Notes under the pieces: model-generated
Told to the model about the DNA's origin: nothing
Database searches by the model: none
Seen by the model: the letters and a program-made list of their open reading frames with translations, nothing else
NCBI GenBank assembly: GCA_965219925.1
Contig: OZ244795.1
Coordinates: 3,038,001 to 3,102,000, forward strand
DNA: 64,000 nt
Reading direction: 5' to 3'
DNA from: Bin87 sp965219925
GTDB taxonomy: Bacteria; Chloroflexota; Dehalococcoidia; Lucifugimonadales; UBA3495
Program-made: the position numbers and the translations under genes
In this document: positions 45,038-53,102 of the stretch, in pieces
Layout of the letters: every line of letters starts with the position of its first letter
Position numbering within the stretch: position 1 is the first letter of the stretch

Positions 45038-45231
45038 TCTGTCATTGCGAGGGTCTTCCGCTCATCCTGAGCCCGTCGAAGGACCCCTGTCATTGCGAGG
45101 AGCGGTAGCGACGTGGCAATCTCGCAAGGGGCAACATCCCTTCCTTCGCCAACGAGATTGCCACGTCGCTGTGCTCCTCGCAATGACAAGGGACTACGCT
45201 CGCAATGACAAAGCGGGTACGCATGAGGTCG
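45017..45231. repeat. Nested composite repeat: O2 shell, B half-arm, core A, extra A right arm
   Basis: The O2 left flank forms the end of the sulfotransferase gene. Then come a chimeric A/B left arm (TGTCATTGCGAGGGTCTTCC, CGCTCATCCTGAGCCCGTC), a second complete core A (about 45088-45186), an additional A right arm (CTACGCTCGCAATGACA), and an O2 right flank (AAAGCGGGTACGCATGAG). An ISAs1-type element is inserted in the last flank. Confidence 0.8.
45222..45231 (+). repeat. Target-site duplication of the ISAs1-type element, left copy
   Basis: CATGAGGTCG here is repeated at 46484-46493 on the other side of the element, a 10-base direct repeat as expected for this family. Confidence 0.8.
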
Positions 45232-46483
45232 CAGGGCAAACGCATTCTAGTTGGAGAGGATGGAAAGCAAGTAGTCGTTATCCCATGCGGCCAGCTTTCG
45301 CCTGGCTTTGATTGAGATTTTGGAGTGCTTGTCTTGCCGCAACAGGTTCAGGGCTGCGTGCCGCATTGTGGCCATGTTTTCCGGTGCGTTTCCCGTCCTC
45401 ACCCGGCTTTCGTCCTCCCGGAAGGACACATCCAAGACCCAATGGACCGAGTTCTCAATGCCCCAATGACTTCGCGTCGCCCCCAAGAACCGCTGGGCCT
45501 CCGATTCCAGGCTGGAAATGTAGTACCGGCACTCCACCGACACCCGCTCTCCCTCCCGCCGTTCCGACCGCACCACCCCGACGCTCCGCAGGCCGGGCCA
45601 GTCCCCAGCAGTGCTCAGGTACTCCAGGCAGGCCGGGTCGCTGATGGTCCGGCATTCCCTTCTCTCGATGCGCCCGTGGCCCTTGTTCAAGGTGGTGGCG
45701 TACTCGTGAGGCACCCCGTCGTAACCCAATTCCTCAGCCCCCTCGAACAAATCCCTCAGGTCATCGTACAGCCGGCCCTGGTTCCCCTTGACCGCCAGCA
45801 GGTAGTCGGCGCCACGCTCCAGAATCGTCCGGGCGATCTCCTTCTGGCAGCCCATGGCGTCAATGCTGACGATGCAACCCGACACATCCAGCAACTTGAG
45901 CAACTCCGGTATGGCGGTGATCTCATTGGATTTGGCATCCGTCCGTACCTGACCCAGCACCAGGGAGTTTTCCGAGGCCCAGGCGCTGACCATGTGGATC
46001 GCCTCCTTGCCCGTCCTCCTGTCGTGGGAGCGGCGCAGAGTCTTGCCATCCACGGCAATCACCTGTCCCTGGGTCAGCCGGTGGATGCTGCTCACCCATG
46101 CCCGGAAGCAGTCCCGGAAGCGGTCCGGGTCGATGCGGGCAAACACCCGGGCAAAGGTGTCGGAGCAGGGGATGCCATTGGGCAACTCCAAGAACCTGCG
46201 GAACCATTCGGCCTTGCACTGGGCGAACAACTCCACGTCGTCCCATCCCTCGGCGCCGGCCACCACGCCGCAGATGGTCATGGTGATGATGTCCAGCAGA
46301 TTGTGCCGCCTGCCTTGCGGCCTCCTGGGATCCTCCAAACTGCTGAAATGTTCCACCAAGCTGGTTCCCTCGCCGCTGCTCATCATCACTACCCCTCACA
46401 ACCTGAACCTATCCCTTGCTACCTATTCCTTGCTTCGTCCCTCGATTCTATCAGCACCCTCAATTTAGAATGCGTTTGCCCTG
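45232..46483 (-). mobile_element. ISAs1-family insertion sequence, intact
   Basis: 1252 bases with perfect 18-base terminal inverted repeats (CAGGGCAAACGCATTCTA at the left and its reverse complement at the right). It is flanked by the 10-base repeat CATGAGGTCG. It holds one uninterrupted transposase gene. Perfect ends and duplication indicate a recent insertion. Confidence 0.93.
45247..46389 (-). CDS. ISAs1-family DDE transposase
   Basis: 380 residues, full length. The N-terminal associated domain (FSSLEDPRRPQGRRHNLLDI) is typical of the ISAs1/H-repeat group. The catalytic acids are in VIAVDGKTLRRSHD, IVSIDAMGCQ and RSHWGIENSVHWVLDVSFRED. It has no frameshift or stop, so the element should be active. 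Confidence 0.93.
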   Translation of the reverse strand: MMMSSGEGTSLVEHFSSLEDPRRPQGRRHNLLDIITMTICGVVAGAEGWDDVELFAQCKAEWFRRFLELPNGIPCSDTFARVFARIDPDRFRDCFRAWVSSIHRLTQGQVIAVDGKTLRRSHDRRTGKEAIHMVSAWASENSLVLGQVRTDAKSNEITAIPELLKLLDVSGCIVSIDAMGCQKEIARTILERGADYLLAVKGNQGRLYDDLRDLFEGAEELGYDGVPHEYATTLNKGHGRIERRECRTISDPACLEYLSTAGDWPGLRSVGVVRSERREGERVSVECRYYISSLESEAQRFLGATRSHWGIENSVHWVLDVSFREDESRVRTGNAPENMATMRHAALNLLRQDKHSKISIKARRKLAAWDNDYLLSILSN

Positions 46484-46604
46484 CATGAGGTCGCCACACG
46501 CCCCAACTTCACCAACCGGGCGTGATAGTATTTAACCAGCGATTGACAGGCACTTTATCTAATCGCGGATTCTGGCGGGCTGATCGAATCAAGGGAGGCA
46601 CAAA

Positions 46605-47486
46605 ATGGACAAGTCTGTAGCTGACTTTTGGGATGCCACGGTTGCAATACTGAACGAAACTCCAGTAGATGCCACCCTCACGGAATGCCCGGAACGAAGC
46701 GGACGGGAATACGAAACCTGGAACGTCACCGTACGGAGCTACGGCGGCCAACGGCTCCGGGGTTTCTACTCCGTGCCGCGAGACGTGCCAGCCTCCGGAA
46801 AGTTTCCGGCTATGCTGGCCGTCCCCGGTTACGGCGGCGCCAAGGAAATCCCCTACCATGTGGTGATGCAGGGATTCGCCGTGCTGACGTTGTTCCCCAG
46901 AGCTCAGGGAGAAAGCGTGCCGGAATGGGATTTGCCCAGCGATACCAAGCTCACCTACAGCATCACCGATCGCCACGGCTATTACTACCGGGCCGGATAC
47001 ATGGATTGTGTCCGCGGCATCGACTTCCTGGCAGAACGTGACGAAGTGGACAGCAACCGCATCGGGATGTGGAGCCGCAGCCAGGGCGGTGGGTTAACCC
47101 TGGCCACCGCTGCTCTCGATCATCGCCTCGCCGCCGCGGTGGCCGAAGAGCCGTTCATGTGCAACTACCCGGTCGCCATCGATATCGACACCCGCCCCTA
47201 CCATGAGCTGCGTAATTACGTCCAGGATCACCCGGAACAGCGCCAATCCATGCTCGACACCCTCTACTACTTCGACACCCTCACCCTGGCCGAAGCCATT
47301 GAGTGTCCGATTCTGGTCAACATCGGCATGGCCGACAACACCTGCCCTTACCCCACCATCATGCCGGTGTTCGATCGGATCCAGGCGCATAAATCCCTGT
47401 TGGTTTATCCCGACCTCCATCACAGCCCCTGTACCGACTTCAACATCCACGCCATGAACTGGTTGAAACGATACCTGGGCGCCTGA
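46605..47486 (+). CDS. Acetyl xylan esterase-like alpha/beta hydrolase (AXE1 family)
   Basis: 293 residues. The nucleophile elbow is SRSQGGGLTL near 152, with the catalytic Ser before GGG. The oxyanion region is AVPGYGGAKEI. The acid is in VNIGMADNTCPYPT and the His in DLHHSPCTDF. The layout matches the AXE1/cephalosporin-C deacetylase family (PF05448). It removes acyl groups from esters. No signal peptide is present, so it acts on a small cytoplasmic ester. GGGAGG lies 6-8 bases before the ATG. The HpaB-type gene follows after 39 bases, so the two may act in one pathway. Confidence 0.87.
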   Translation: MDKSVADFWDATVAILNETPVDATLTECPERSGREYETWNVTVRSYGGQRLRGFYSVPRDVPASGKFPAMLAVPGYGGAKEIPYHVVMQGFAVLTLFPRAQGESVPEWDLPSDTKLTYSITDRHGYYYRAGYMDCVRGIDFLAERDEVDSNRIGMWSRSQGGGLTLATAALDHRLAAAVAEEPFMCNYPVAIDIDTRPYHELRNYVQDHPEQRQSMLDTLYYFDTLTLAEAIECPILVNIGMADNTCPYPTIMPVFDRIQAHKSLLVYPDLHHSPCTDFNIHAMNWLKRYLGA

Positions 47487-47525
47487 TTCGTCCGCCGACT
47501 CCGCCACCACACCAGGAGTATCCAC

Positions 47526-48983
47526 ATGCCAGCGCGCACCGGAGCGGAATACCTGTCTGGTCTCAGGGAACAGACCCGTGAAGTCTGGTTGGACGGGGAA
47601 AGAATTACCGACGTTACCCGGTTCCCCGGATTGGCCAACGGAGCCGGATCAATCGCCGCTCTGTACGATATGCAACACTGCGGTTCCGCCGCTGGGCAGA
47701 TGACTTACACCTCTCCCACCACCGGCGACCCGGTCGGCCTGTCGTTTCTGGTGCCCAGGACTTCCGAAGATTTGGCGCTCCGCCGCAACATGATGTCCCA
47801 GTGGGCGCACGCCAGCTACGGCATGATGGGGCGAACGCCGGACTTCCTCAACGTAACCATCATGGCGATGGCGGCAGCCGGAGATTTCTTCGGCGACGAC
47901 CGCCCCGAATTCAAGCGAAACGTCGAGAGTTACTATGAGTTCGCTCGCGAAAACGACATCTGCATGACCCACACGCTGGTCAACTTACAGCGCAACCGCG
48001 CCCCATCAGCCACCTCGATGAACTACTCCACCGATGTCGCCCTCCAGGTCGTCAACGAAACTGATGCCGGGCTGGTCGTGCGCGGCCCCAGGGTTCTGGC
48101 TACGCTGGGTCCCCTGTCAGACGAGATAATGGTCTACCCGACCCGTTCGCACCTTCTGGCCCGGGATGAAGATGCCCACAAGTACGCCTTCGCGTTTGCG
48201 GTGCCCTGCGGGATACCCGGCCTCAAGTTCATCTGCCGCGAAAGTTTCGACTTGAACAAATCGCATTTCGACCATCCGTTGGGATCGCGATTCGATGAAA
48301 TGGACGCCATCGTTTACTTCGACGACGTGCTGGTTCCGTGGGAGCGCGTGTTCATGTACGGCGACCGGCACAAGTGCAACAACATGTCAGCCGTTACCGG
48401 ACAGTACGTTCATACCGGGCATCAGGTAGTAACCAAGAACGTCGCCAAGTGTGAGTTCGTCGCCGGAATTGCCAGTTTGATGGTCGATACGCTGGGCAGC
48501 GGCGACATCCCCCAGGTTCAGGGATTGCTGGCCGAACTGGTTGAAAATCTGGAGATTACCAAAGCACTGCTCACACAATCCGAAGTCAACGCCGCCGTCG
48601 ACGAATGGGGCGTCATGCTGCCGGACCGAGTGCCTCTGAATGTCGCCCGCAACCTGTTTATCAAGATGTACCCGCGCATGGCGGAAATCATCCAGCTCCT
48701 GGGCTCCAGCAGCCTGATGGCTCTCCCATCGGAGGCCGACTTCAACGGGCCGTTGGCCGACGTGCTCGACACCTACCTCGACACTGATACCGCCACTGCC
48801 CGCGAACGCGTCCGCCTGTTCCGCCTCGCCTGGGACACGGCGTGCAGCGCGTTTGGCGGACGCCAAGTGCTATACGAACGGTACTTCCAGGGCGACTGGA
48901 TGCGCAACGCCGCCCTGTTGTTGAGTATCTACGACCGCGAACCCCTGATGCAGCAGGTCCGCGAATTCCTCCAACGAGACTAA
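47526..48983 (+). CDS. 4-hydroxyphenylacetate 3-monooxygenase oxygenase component-like (HpaB/PvcC family)
   Basis: 485 residues, the expected size. RTGAEYLSGLREQTREVWLDGERI near the start, MTHTLVNLQRNR, HLLARDEDAHKYAFAFAVP and FDEMDAIVYFDDVLVPWERVF are landmarks of the FADH2-using two-component hydroxylase family (PF03241/PF11794). It would hydroxylate an aromatic ring with FADH2 from a separate reductase; no hpaC gene is in the window. AGGAG lies 7 bases before the ATG. A composite repeat begins directly after its TAA stop. The substrate is likely a phenol but need not be hydroxyphenylacetate. Confidence 0.9.
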   Translation: MPARTGAEYLSGLREQTREVWLDGERITDVTRFPGLANGAGSIAALYDMQHCGSAAGQMTYTSPTTGDPVGLSFLVPRTSEDLALRRNMMSQWAHASYGMMGRTPDFLNVTIMAMAAAGDFFGDDRPEFKRNVESYYEFARENDICMTHTLVNLQRNRAPSATSMNYSTDVALQVVNETDAGLVVRGPRVLATLGPLSDEIMVYPTRSHLLARDEDAHKYAFAFAVPCGIPGLKFICRESFDLNKSHFDHPLGSRFDEMDAIVYFDDVLVPWERVFMYGDRHKCNNMSAVTGQYVHTGHQVVTKNVAKCEFVAGIASLMVDTLGSGDIPQVQGLLAELVENLEITKALLTQSEVNAAVDEWGVMLPDRVPLNVARNLFIKMYPRMAEIIQLLGSSSLMALPSEADFNGPLADVLDTYLDTDTATARERVRLFRLAWDTACSAFGGRQVLYERYFQGDWMRNAALLLSIYDREPLMQQVREFLQRD

Positions 48984-49102
48984 GAAACTATCTCAAAACT
49001 GGCGGCCCGCCCAGCCCGTCATTCCCGCGCAGGCGGGAATCCACGACTCACCCTGTCTGCAATTGGACTTTTGGAGAGTATGGTGGGTTTTGAGATAGTT
49101 TC
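48984..49102. repeat. Composite repeat: O4 shell around core C, copy 1
   Basis: GAAACTATCTCAAAACTGGC opens at 48984, the base after the hpaB-like stop codon. GGGTTTTGAGATAGTTTC closes at 49102. Inside is core C (GTCATTCCCGCGCAGGCGGG, AATCC). Confidence 0.87.
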
Positions 49103-49108
49103 AAGTAG

Positions 49109-49246
49109 TGTTGACATTTTGAAATTCATTCCGTCATTCCGGCGAAAGCCGGAATCCATAGGTCGTAAGGTGAACAATTCGAAACGTCATTAACGAATTC
49201 GGTCATTGGATTCCCGCTTTCGCGGGAATGACTGGAAATGTCAACA
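49109..49246. repeat. Composite repeat: O6 shell around core C
   Basis: TGTTGACATTTT opens and GGAAATGTCAACA closes. Core C arms are GTCATTCCGGCGAAAGCCGG and CCCGCTTTCGCGGGAATGAC. It is the same type as 31377-31547 and follows the O4 element after 6 bases. Confidence 0.85.
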
Positions 49247-49410
49247 GAGCCTAACTTCAGATACTCAAACCCAATGCCCCGAGACCCGGCGCGCGGTTCT
49301 GGGCCTACAGGCCGCCGCCTCCGGACGATTTGCAAATCAGTGCGGCGGAGCCGGCATCCGGCACCGCCGTCAAAGAGCCCGACAATTGCCGGGCTCCGGA
49401 TAATAGACGA

Positions 49411-50454
49411 CTATCTCGTCAAACCTTCAGCAACCGAGCCTTTGAACGCGTTGTTGCCTCCGAAAACCGTGCCCGTGGTTCCGGCGTTGAACTTCGCCAA
49501 TCCCAGGTCGTATATTTCGCCAGGGAACGGGATATACCCTACCGATGCAGTCAAACTCCGCCCTTCGGGGCCCAGATAGAACTTCACAAACTCGGCTATG
49601 TGCGGTTCCGTCGCCGCGTCTGCCCGCACGTATATGAACAGCGGGCGGCTCAGCGGCGCGTACGTTCCGTTGTTGATGGCTGCGTCGCTCGGCGCTATGC
49701 ACCCGTCGCCGCCGTCAATCGCCACTGCCTTCAGCTTGTCCTGGTTCTCCACGTAATACGCGTAGCCAAAATAACCCAGGCTGTACCTGTCTCCCGTGAT
49801 CCCCTGCACCAGCACATTGTCGTCTTCCGATGGTACAAAGTCTCCCCGCGACGCTCCGCCGTCACCATTGATCGCTTCCGTGAAGTAGTCAAACGTTCCG
49901 GAATCCACACCCGGCGCGTACAACTCAATCTCCTCGGCCGGCCAGGACGGATCAACCTGATTCCAGTGCGTCACTACGTCCTCCGCCTCCGGCGACCAGA
50001 TCATGTTCAGCTGCTCCACCGTCATACATTCCACGAAGTCGTTGGCCGGATTTACCAGTACGCTCAGCCCGTCTATCGCTACCGGCAGCTCGATGTACTC
50101 GACGCCCGCGGCCTCGCACAAATCAATTTCCTTCTGCTTTATCGGACGCGACGCATCGGAGATAACAGTCTCATCCGAGCAGAATTTCTTGAATCCGCCG
50201 CCCGTACCTGAAATTCCCACCACCGCTCGCACGTTTCCATCGGTCAGCGCTCCAAATTCCACCGCCACCGCCTCCGTAATCGGGAACACCGTGGAAGAAC
50301 CGTCAATCGCAATGTCCCCCGACAGCGAGGCAGCATCCTGAGGTTCACTCGAGGAGCCGCACGCCGCAACCAACAGGGCAATCGCCATCACCGCAGCTGC
50401 GACCAGGAGCAGCCGCATGGGTGTTTTGTTGCTAACCAGTCTGGGGAAACTCAT
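49411..50454 (-). CDS. pstS: Phosphate ABC transporter substrate-binding lipoprotein PstS, orphan
   Basis: 347 residues. A lipoprotein signal (LLLVAAAVMAIALLVAAC, Cys at 32) is followed by LSGDIAIDGSSTVFPITEAV, the family's phosphate-binding start, then GISGTGGGFKKFCSDETVISDASRP and YAPGVDSGTFDYFTEAI. It binds phosphate outside the membrane for the Pst importer. No pstC, pstA, pstB or phoU lies next to it. It is bracketed by two O4-C repeats in the same orientation (48984 and 50482). AGGAG lies 7 bases before the ATG. Confidence 0.9.
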   Translation of the reverse strand: MSFPRLVSNKTPMRLLLVAAAVMAIALLVAACGSSSEPQDAASLSGDIAIDGSSTVFPITEAVAVEFGALTDGNVRAVVGISGTGGGFKKFCSDETVISDASRPIKQKEIDLCEAAGVEYIELPVAIDGLSVLVNPANDFVECMTVEQLNMIWSPEAEDVVTHWNQVDPSWPAEEIELYAPGVDSGTFDYFTEAINGDGGASRGDFVPSEDDNVLVQGITGDRYSLGYFGYAYYVENQDKLKAVAIDGGDGCIAPSDAAINNGTYAPLSRPLFIYVRADAATEPHIAEFVKFYLGPEGRSLTASVGYIPFPGEIYDLGLAKFNAGTTGTVFGGNNAFKGSVAEGLTR

Positions 50455-50481
50455 CGATACTCCTCTTGGGGTCGAGATTTA

Positions 50482-50618
50482 GAAACTATCTCAAAACTGG
50501 CGGCCCGCCCAACCCGTCATTCCCGCAACCACCGTCATTCCCGCGCAGGCGGGAATCCACGACTCACCCGGTCTGCGATCGGGCTTTTGGAGAGCATGGC
50601 GGGTTTTGAGATAGTTTC
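50482..50618. repeat. Composite repeat: O4 shell around core C, copy 2
   Basis: It opens with GAAACTATCTCAAAACTGGC and closes with GGGTTTTGAGATAGTTTC. It is nearly the same as 48984-49102 and in the same orientation, with an added GTCATTCCCGCAACCACC unit. Confidence 0.87.
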
Positions 50619-50660
50619 TTAGTAGTGACCGGATACCCGGCCTGCAATTGGTTTGTCTCG

Positions 50661-50798
50661 CTCACGCGTACCCACTTTGTCATTGCGACCCCGTACTTGA
50701 TACGGGGGTGGCAATCTCGTCGCCGTAGCAACGGCGGTACCCCGACGTGTGTTCAACCTCATCGAGATTGCCACGTCGCCACGCTCCTCGCAATGACG
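50661..50798. repeat. Composite repeat: O2 flank and core A, reversed core
   Basis: The O2 flank CTCACGCGTACCCACTTTGTC leads to a core in the opposite order: GTCATTGCGACCCCGTACTT, then GGCAATCTCGTCGCC, the loop, ATCGAGATTGCCACGTCGCC and GCTCCTCGCAATGAC. The 50799-50999 stretch after it holds no gene I can support. Confidence 0.78.
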
Positions 50799-50999
50799 GA
50801 TTGAAGGGGTTGCGCGAGCCGCAATTGCATCGGAACGGGAATCACGAAAATTTTCCTCCAAATCATAGCGCGTTCACACGCTTGAACACGGCTCGCCGTG
50901 GCAAGAAAAACGGCGGGGAATAAATTCCTCGCCGCAAAAATGCAATTGTTTGGGAGGGGTTCGAATGCGTTAACCGGGATGATGGTTTCCGCATCGGAT

Positions 51000-51061
51000 C
51001 CCCCTTTTGGGGGAATGGGCACGGTGTTCGTTCTCCTTTCGTCAGCGAAGAACACCGTGCC
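51000..51061 (-). terminator. Double hairpin after pepP
   Basis: A perfect 12-base stem (GGCACGGTGTTC at 51018-51029 with GAACACCGTGCC at 51050-51061, 20-base loop) is followed on the minus strand by a short hairpin CCCCCAAAAGGGGG (51013-51000). There is no T-run, so it may terminate weakly or protect the transcript end. Confidence 0.5.
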
Positions 51062-51088
51062 TGCTGTTTCAATGGGTTCGATCACGCT

Positions 51089-52417
51089 TCACCTGGAGTC
51101 CGCTACAATCGCTTCCAGTGCTTCGGGTTCTTTTGGTATGCCTTCAGAAAGAACCCTGCATCCATCTTCGGTTACCAGCACATCGTCTTCAATTCGGATT
51201 CCAATGCCCCGATATATTTCCGGCGCATTCTTCGCCTGGGAACCGAAATACAATCCAGGTTCAACGGTAAGCACCATTCCCGGGCGCAGCCGCATTTGAC
51301 CCCGGTCGTCGCGATAAGGACCGCAGTCGTGTACATCCAGTCCCAGCCAGTGCGACGTGCCGTGCATGTAGTAATCGCGATACGCCTGCCGACTCATGAT
51401 GTCGTCGGCGTTCCCTTCCAGTACACCCAATGTTATCAGCCCATCAACCAGGGCTCTGGTGGCCACGCGATGCACGTCGTCGAACCCTACTCCCGGCTTC
51501 ACAGCGGCGATTGCCTGGCGCTGCGACTCCAGCACCAGGTCGTAGATGTCCCGTTGCGGCGCCGTGAATTTGCCGGATACCGGCCAGGTGCGGGTGACAT
51601 CAGCAGTGTAATACCCATACTCCGCGCCAGCGTCAATCAGCAGCAGGTCATCCGGGCCCAGGGCATCGCGATTGCGTACGTAGTGCAGCACGCACGCGTT
51701 TGATCCCCCGGCCACGATGGACGGGTAACCATTGCGCGGCGAACCCAATTGGCGGAAAGGACGTTCCAACGCCGCCTGCACCTCGTACTCATAAACACCC
51801 GGAGCCGCCGTCCGCATCGCAGCGTCAAATCCTCCGGCAGTGATGTCGATCGCATGTTGCAGCAGCGAAATCTCGTCTTCCGTCTTGGTTTGACGCATCA
51901 GGTCGATCTGCGCGGTGGGGTCTTCGATTCTGCGGACTCCCTTTGCGCCCCGTTGCGCCATTCCCCGCCGACGTTTCACCAAACCGGCGATGATGCCATC
52001 CAGCCCGTCATCGCTACCCAGCGCGTAATGCACCGTTTCGTAATCGGCAAGCAGCTTTGGCAACTGGGTATCCAGCTGCTCCAACGGATAAGCCGCATTC
52101 GCTCCGAGGGATCCGACCGCTCCCGCAACACCCGCCCGGTAGCCTACCCAAATTTCAAACGTGGGATCGTAGGGCCGCACAAAGAGGGTATAAGGCGTAT
52201 CGGATCCGGGACGCAGCACCGCCACCGCATCGGGTTCGTCAAAGCCGGTCAAGTACCAGAAACCGGATGTCTGGCGGTATTCATGGTCCACATCATTGTT
52301 GCGGGGTGAGTCGTGCCCCGCCGCCAGGACAATTGCCCCGCCTGCGGAGGCGTCCATGAGCCGGCGCCGGCGCCGGGCAAACTCACTGCTTTGGATCACT
52401 AGGTCTGGCGTATTCAT
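51089..52417 (-). CDS. pepP: Xaa-Pro aminopeptidase (M24B)
   Basis: 442 residues with the N-terminal AMP_N domain (FARRRRRLMDASAGGAIVLA, about 10-140) and the pita-bread metalloprotease domain. Metal ligands are visible in LLIDAGAEYGYYTADVTRTWP, HGTSHWLGLDVHDCG, LTVEPGLYF and GIGIRIEDDVLVT. It removes N-terminal residues that precede proline, using two Mn ions, in the cytoplasm. It is a single gene. No strong ribosome site is seen before the ATG. Confidence 0.93.
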   Translation of the reverse strand: MNTPDLVIQSSEFARRRRRLMDASAGGAIVLAAGHDSPRNNDVDHEYRQTSGFWYLTGFDEPDAVAVLRPGSDTPYTLFVRPYDPTFEIWVGYRAGVAGAVGSLGANAAYPLEQLDTQLPKLLADYETVHYALGSDDGLDGIIAGLVKRRRGMAQRGAKGVRRIEDPTAQIDLMRQTKTEDEISLLQHAIDITAGGFDAAMRTAAPGVYEYEVQAALERPFRQLGSPRNGYPSIVAGGSNACVLHYVRNRDALGPDDLLLIDAGAEYGYYTADVTRTWPVSGKFTAPQRDIYDLVLESQRQAIAAVKPGVGFDDVHRVATRALVDGLITLGVLEGNADDIMSRQAYRDYYMHGTSHWLGLDVHDCGPYRDDRGQMRLRPGMVLTVEPGLYFGSQAKNAPEIYRGIGIRIEDDVLVTEDGCRVLSEGIPKEPEALEAIVADSR

Positions 52418-52594
52418 TCCAACACCGTGAATGCGGGACTACTTCAGCAAATCGGTCAGAATTATAACAAGCCCAATTCAACACAGCAATAGCCAACCGG
52501 ATAATGCCGACGTAAACCGTCGCCCAACAACGAAACACGACTACCACAACCATTGCCGCGCTCAACAATCAGCCAGGATGCCATGTGCTGCCCC

Positions 52595-52945
52595 CACCCC
52601 CGCTAATCCCGAGCCCGTCAAGGATCCCCGCAATTGCGAGGAGCGCAGCGACGTGGCAATACCGTAACCCAGCCGCGGCTCAAAATCCTGTCCACCCATG
52701 TCGGATTCGGCTCCCCTCTCCCGATGGGAGAGGGGCCGGGGGTGAGGGGCGTAACCCACACCTGTCATTGCGAGGAGCAAAGCGACGTGGTAATACCGTT
52801 ACACATAACGCCCAAAATCCTGTCCATCCTGTTCATCGATGTAAAACCGTCTCCACCCCCGCTAATCCTGAGACTGTCGAAGGACGGTCGCCGATGGTTC
52901 GACAAGCTCACCATGAGCGGAGGTCGGAGGACTTTGGAAAACCCT
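52595..52945. repeat. Repeat cluster: A left arms, D core, B palindrome
   Basis: It holds an A left arm (GCGAGGAGCGCAGCGACGTG, GCAATACCG), core D (CCCTCTCCCGATGGGAGAGG), a second A left arm (TGTCATTGCGAGGAGCAAAG) and a complete B palindrome (about 52857-52922) with a GGACTTTGGAAAACCCTG flank. The phrase AAAATCCTGTCCA occurs twice. The right arms of A are missing. The cluster fills most of 52418-52980. Confidence 0.8.
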
Positions 52946-52984
52946 GGTGAGGCTCCGCCAGTCCTGTTGCCCACACCTCGTTTC

Positions 52985-52993
52985 TGCTATACT
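52985..52993 (+). promoter_or_regulatory. Candidate extended -10 promoter of purA
   Basis: TGCTATACT is a TGn-extended -10 box. No good -35 lies at the proper spacing, which is tolerated for extended -10 promoters. It would give a leader of about 100 bases before the purA ATG. Confidence 0.4.
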
Positions 52994-53102
52994 GACGCAG
53001 GTGGCTGTGCGCCACCCATCTTATGCAGGTCACAGATTGGTCGCCATCCGCGCCATCGTCGTGTGCCTGCCCTTAGTTCTGAATAATCGGGAGCGAAGAA
53101 CA

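Noticed and set aside
45325..46488. Plus-strand frame of 387 codons opposite the ISAs1 transposase
   Set aside because: The minus-strand transposase has all DDE motifs and the element ends match it. The plus frame is a shadow.
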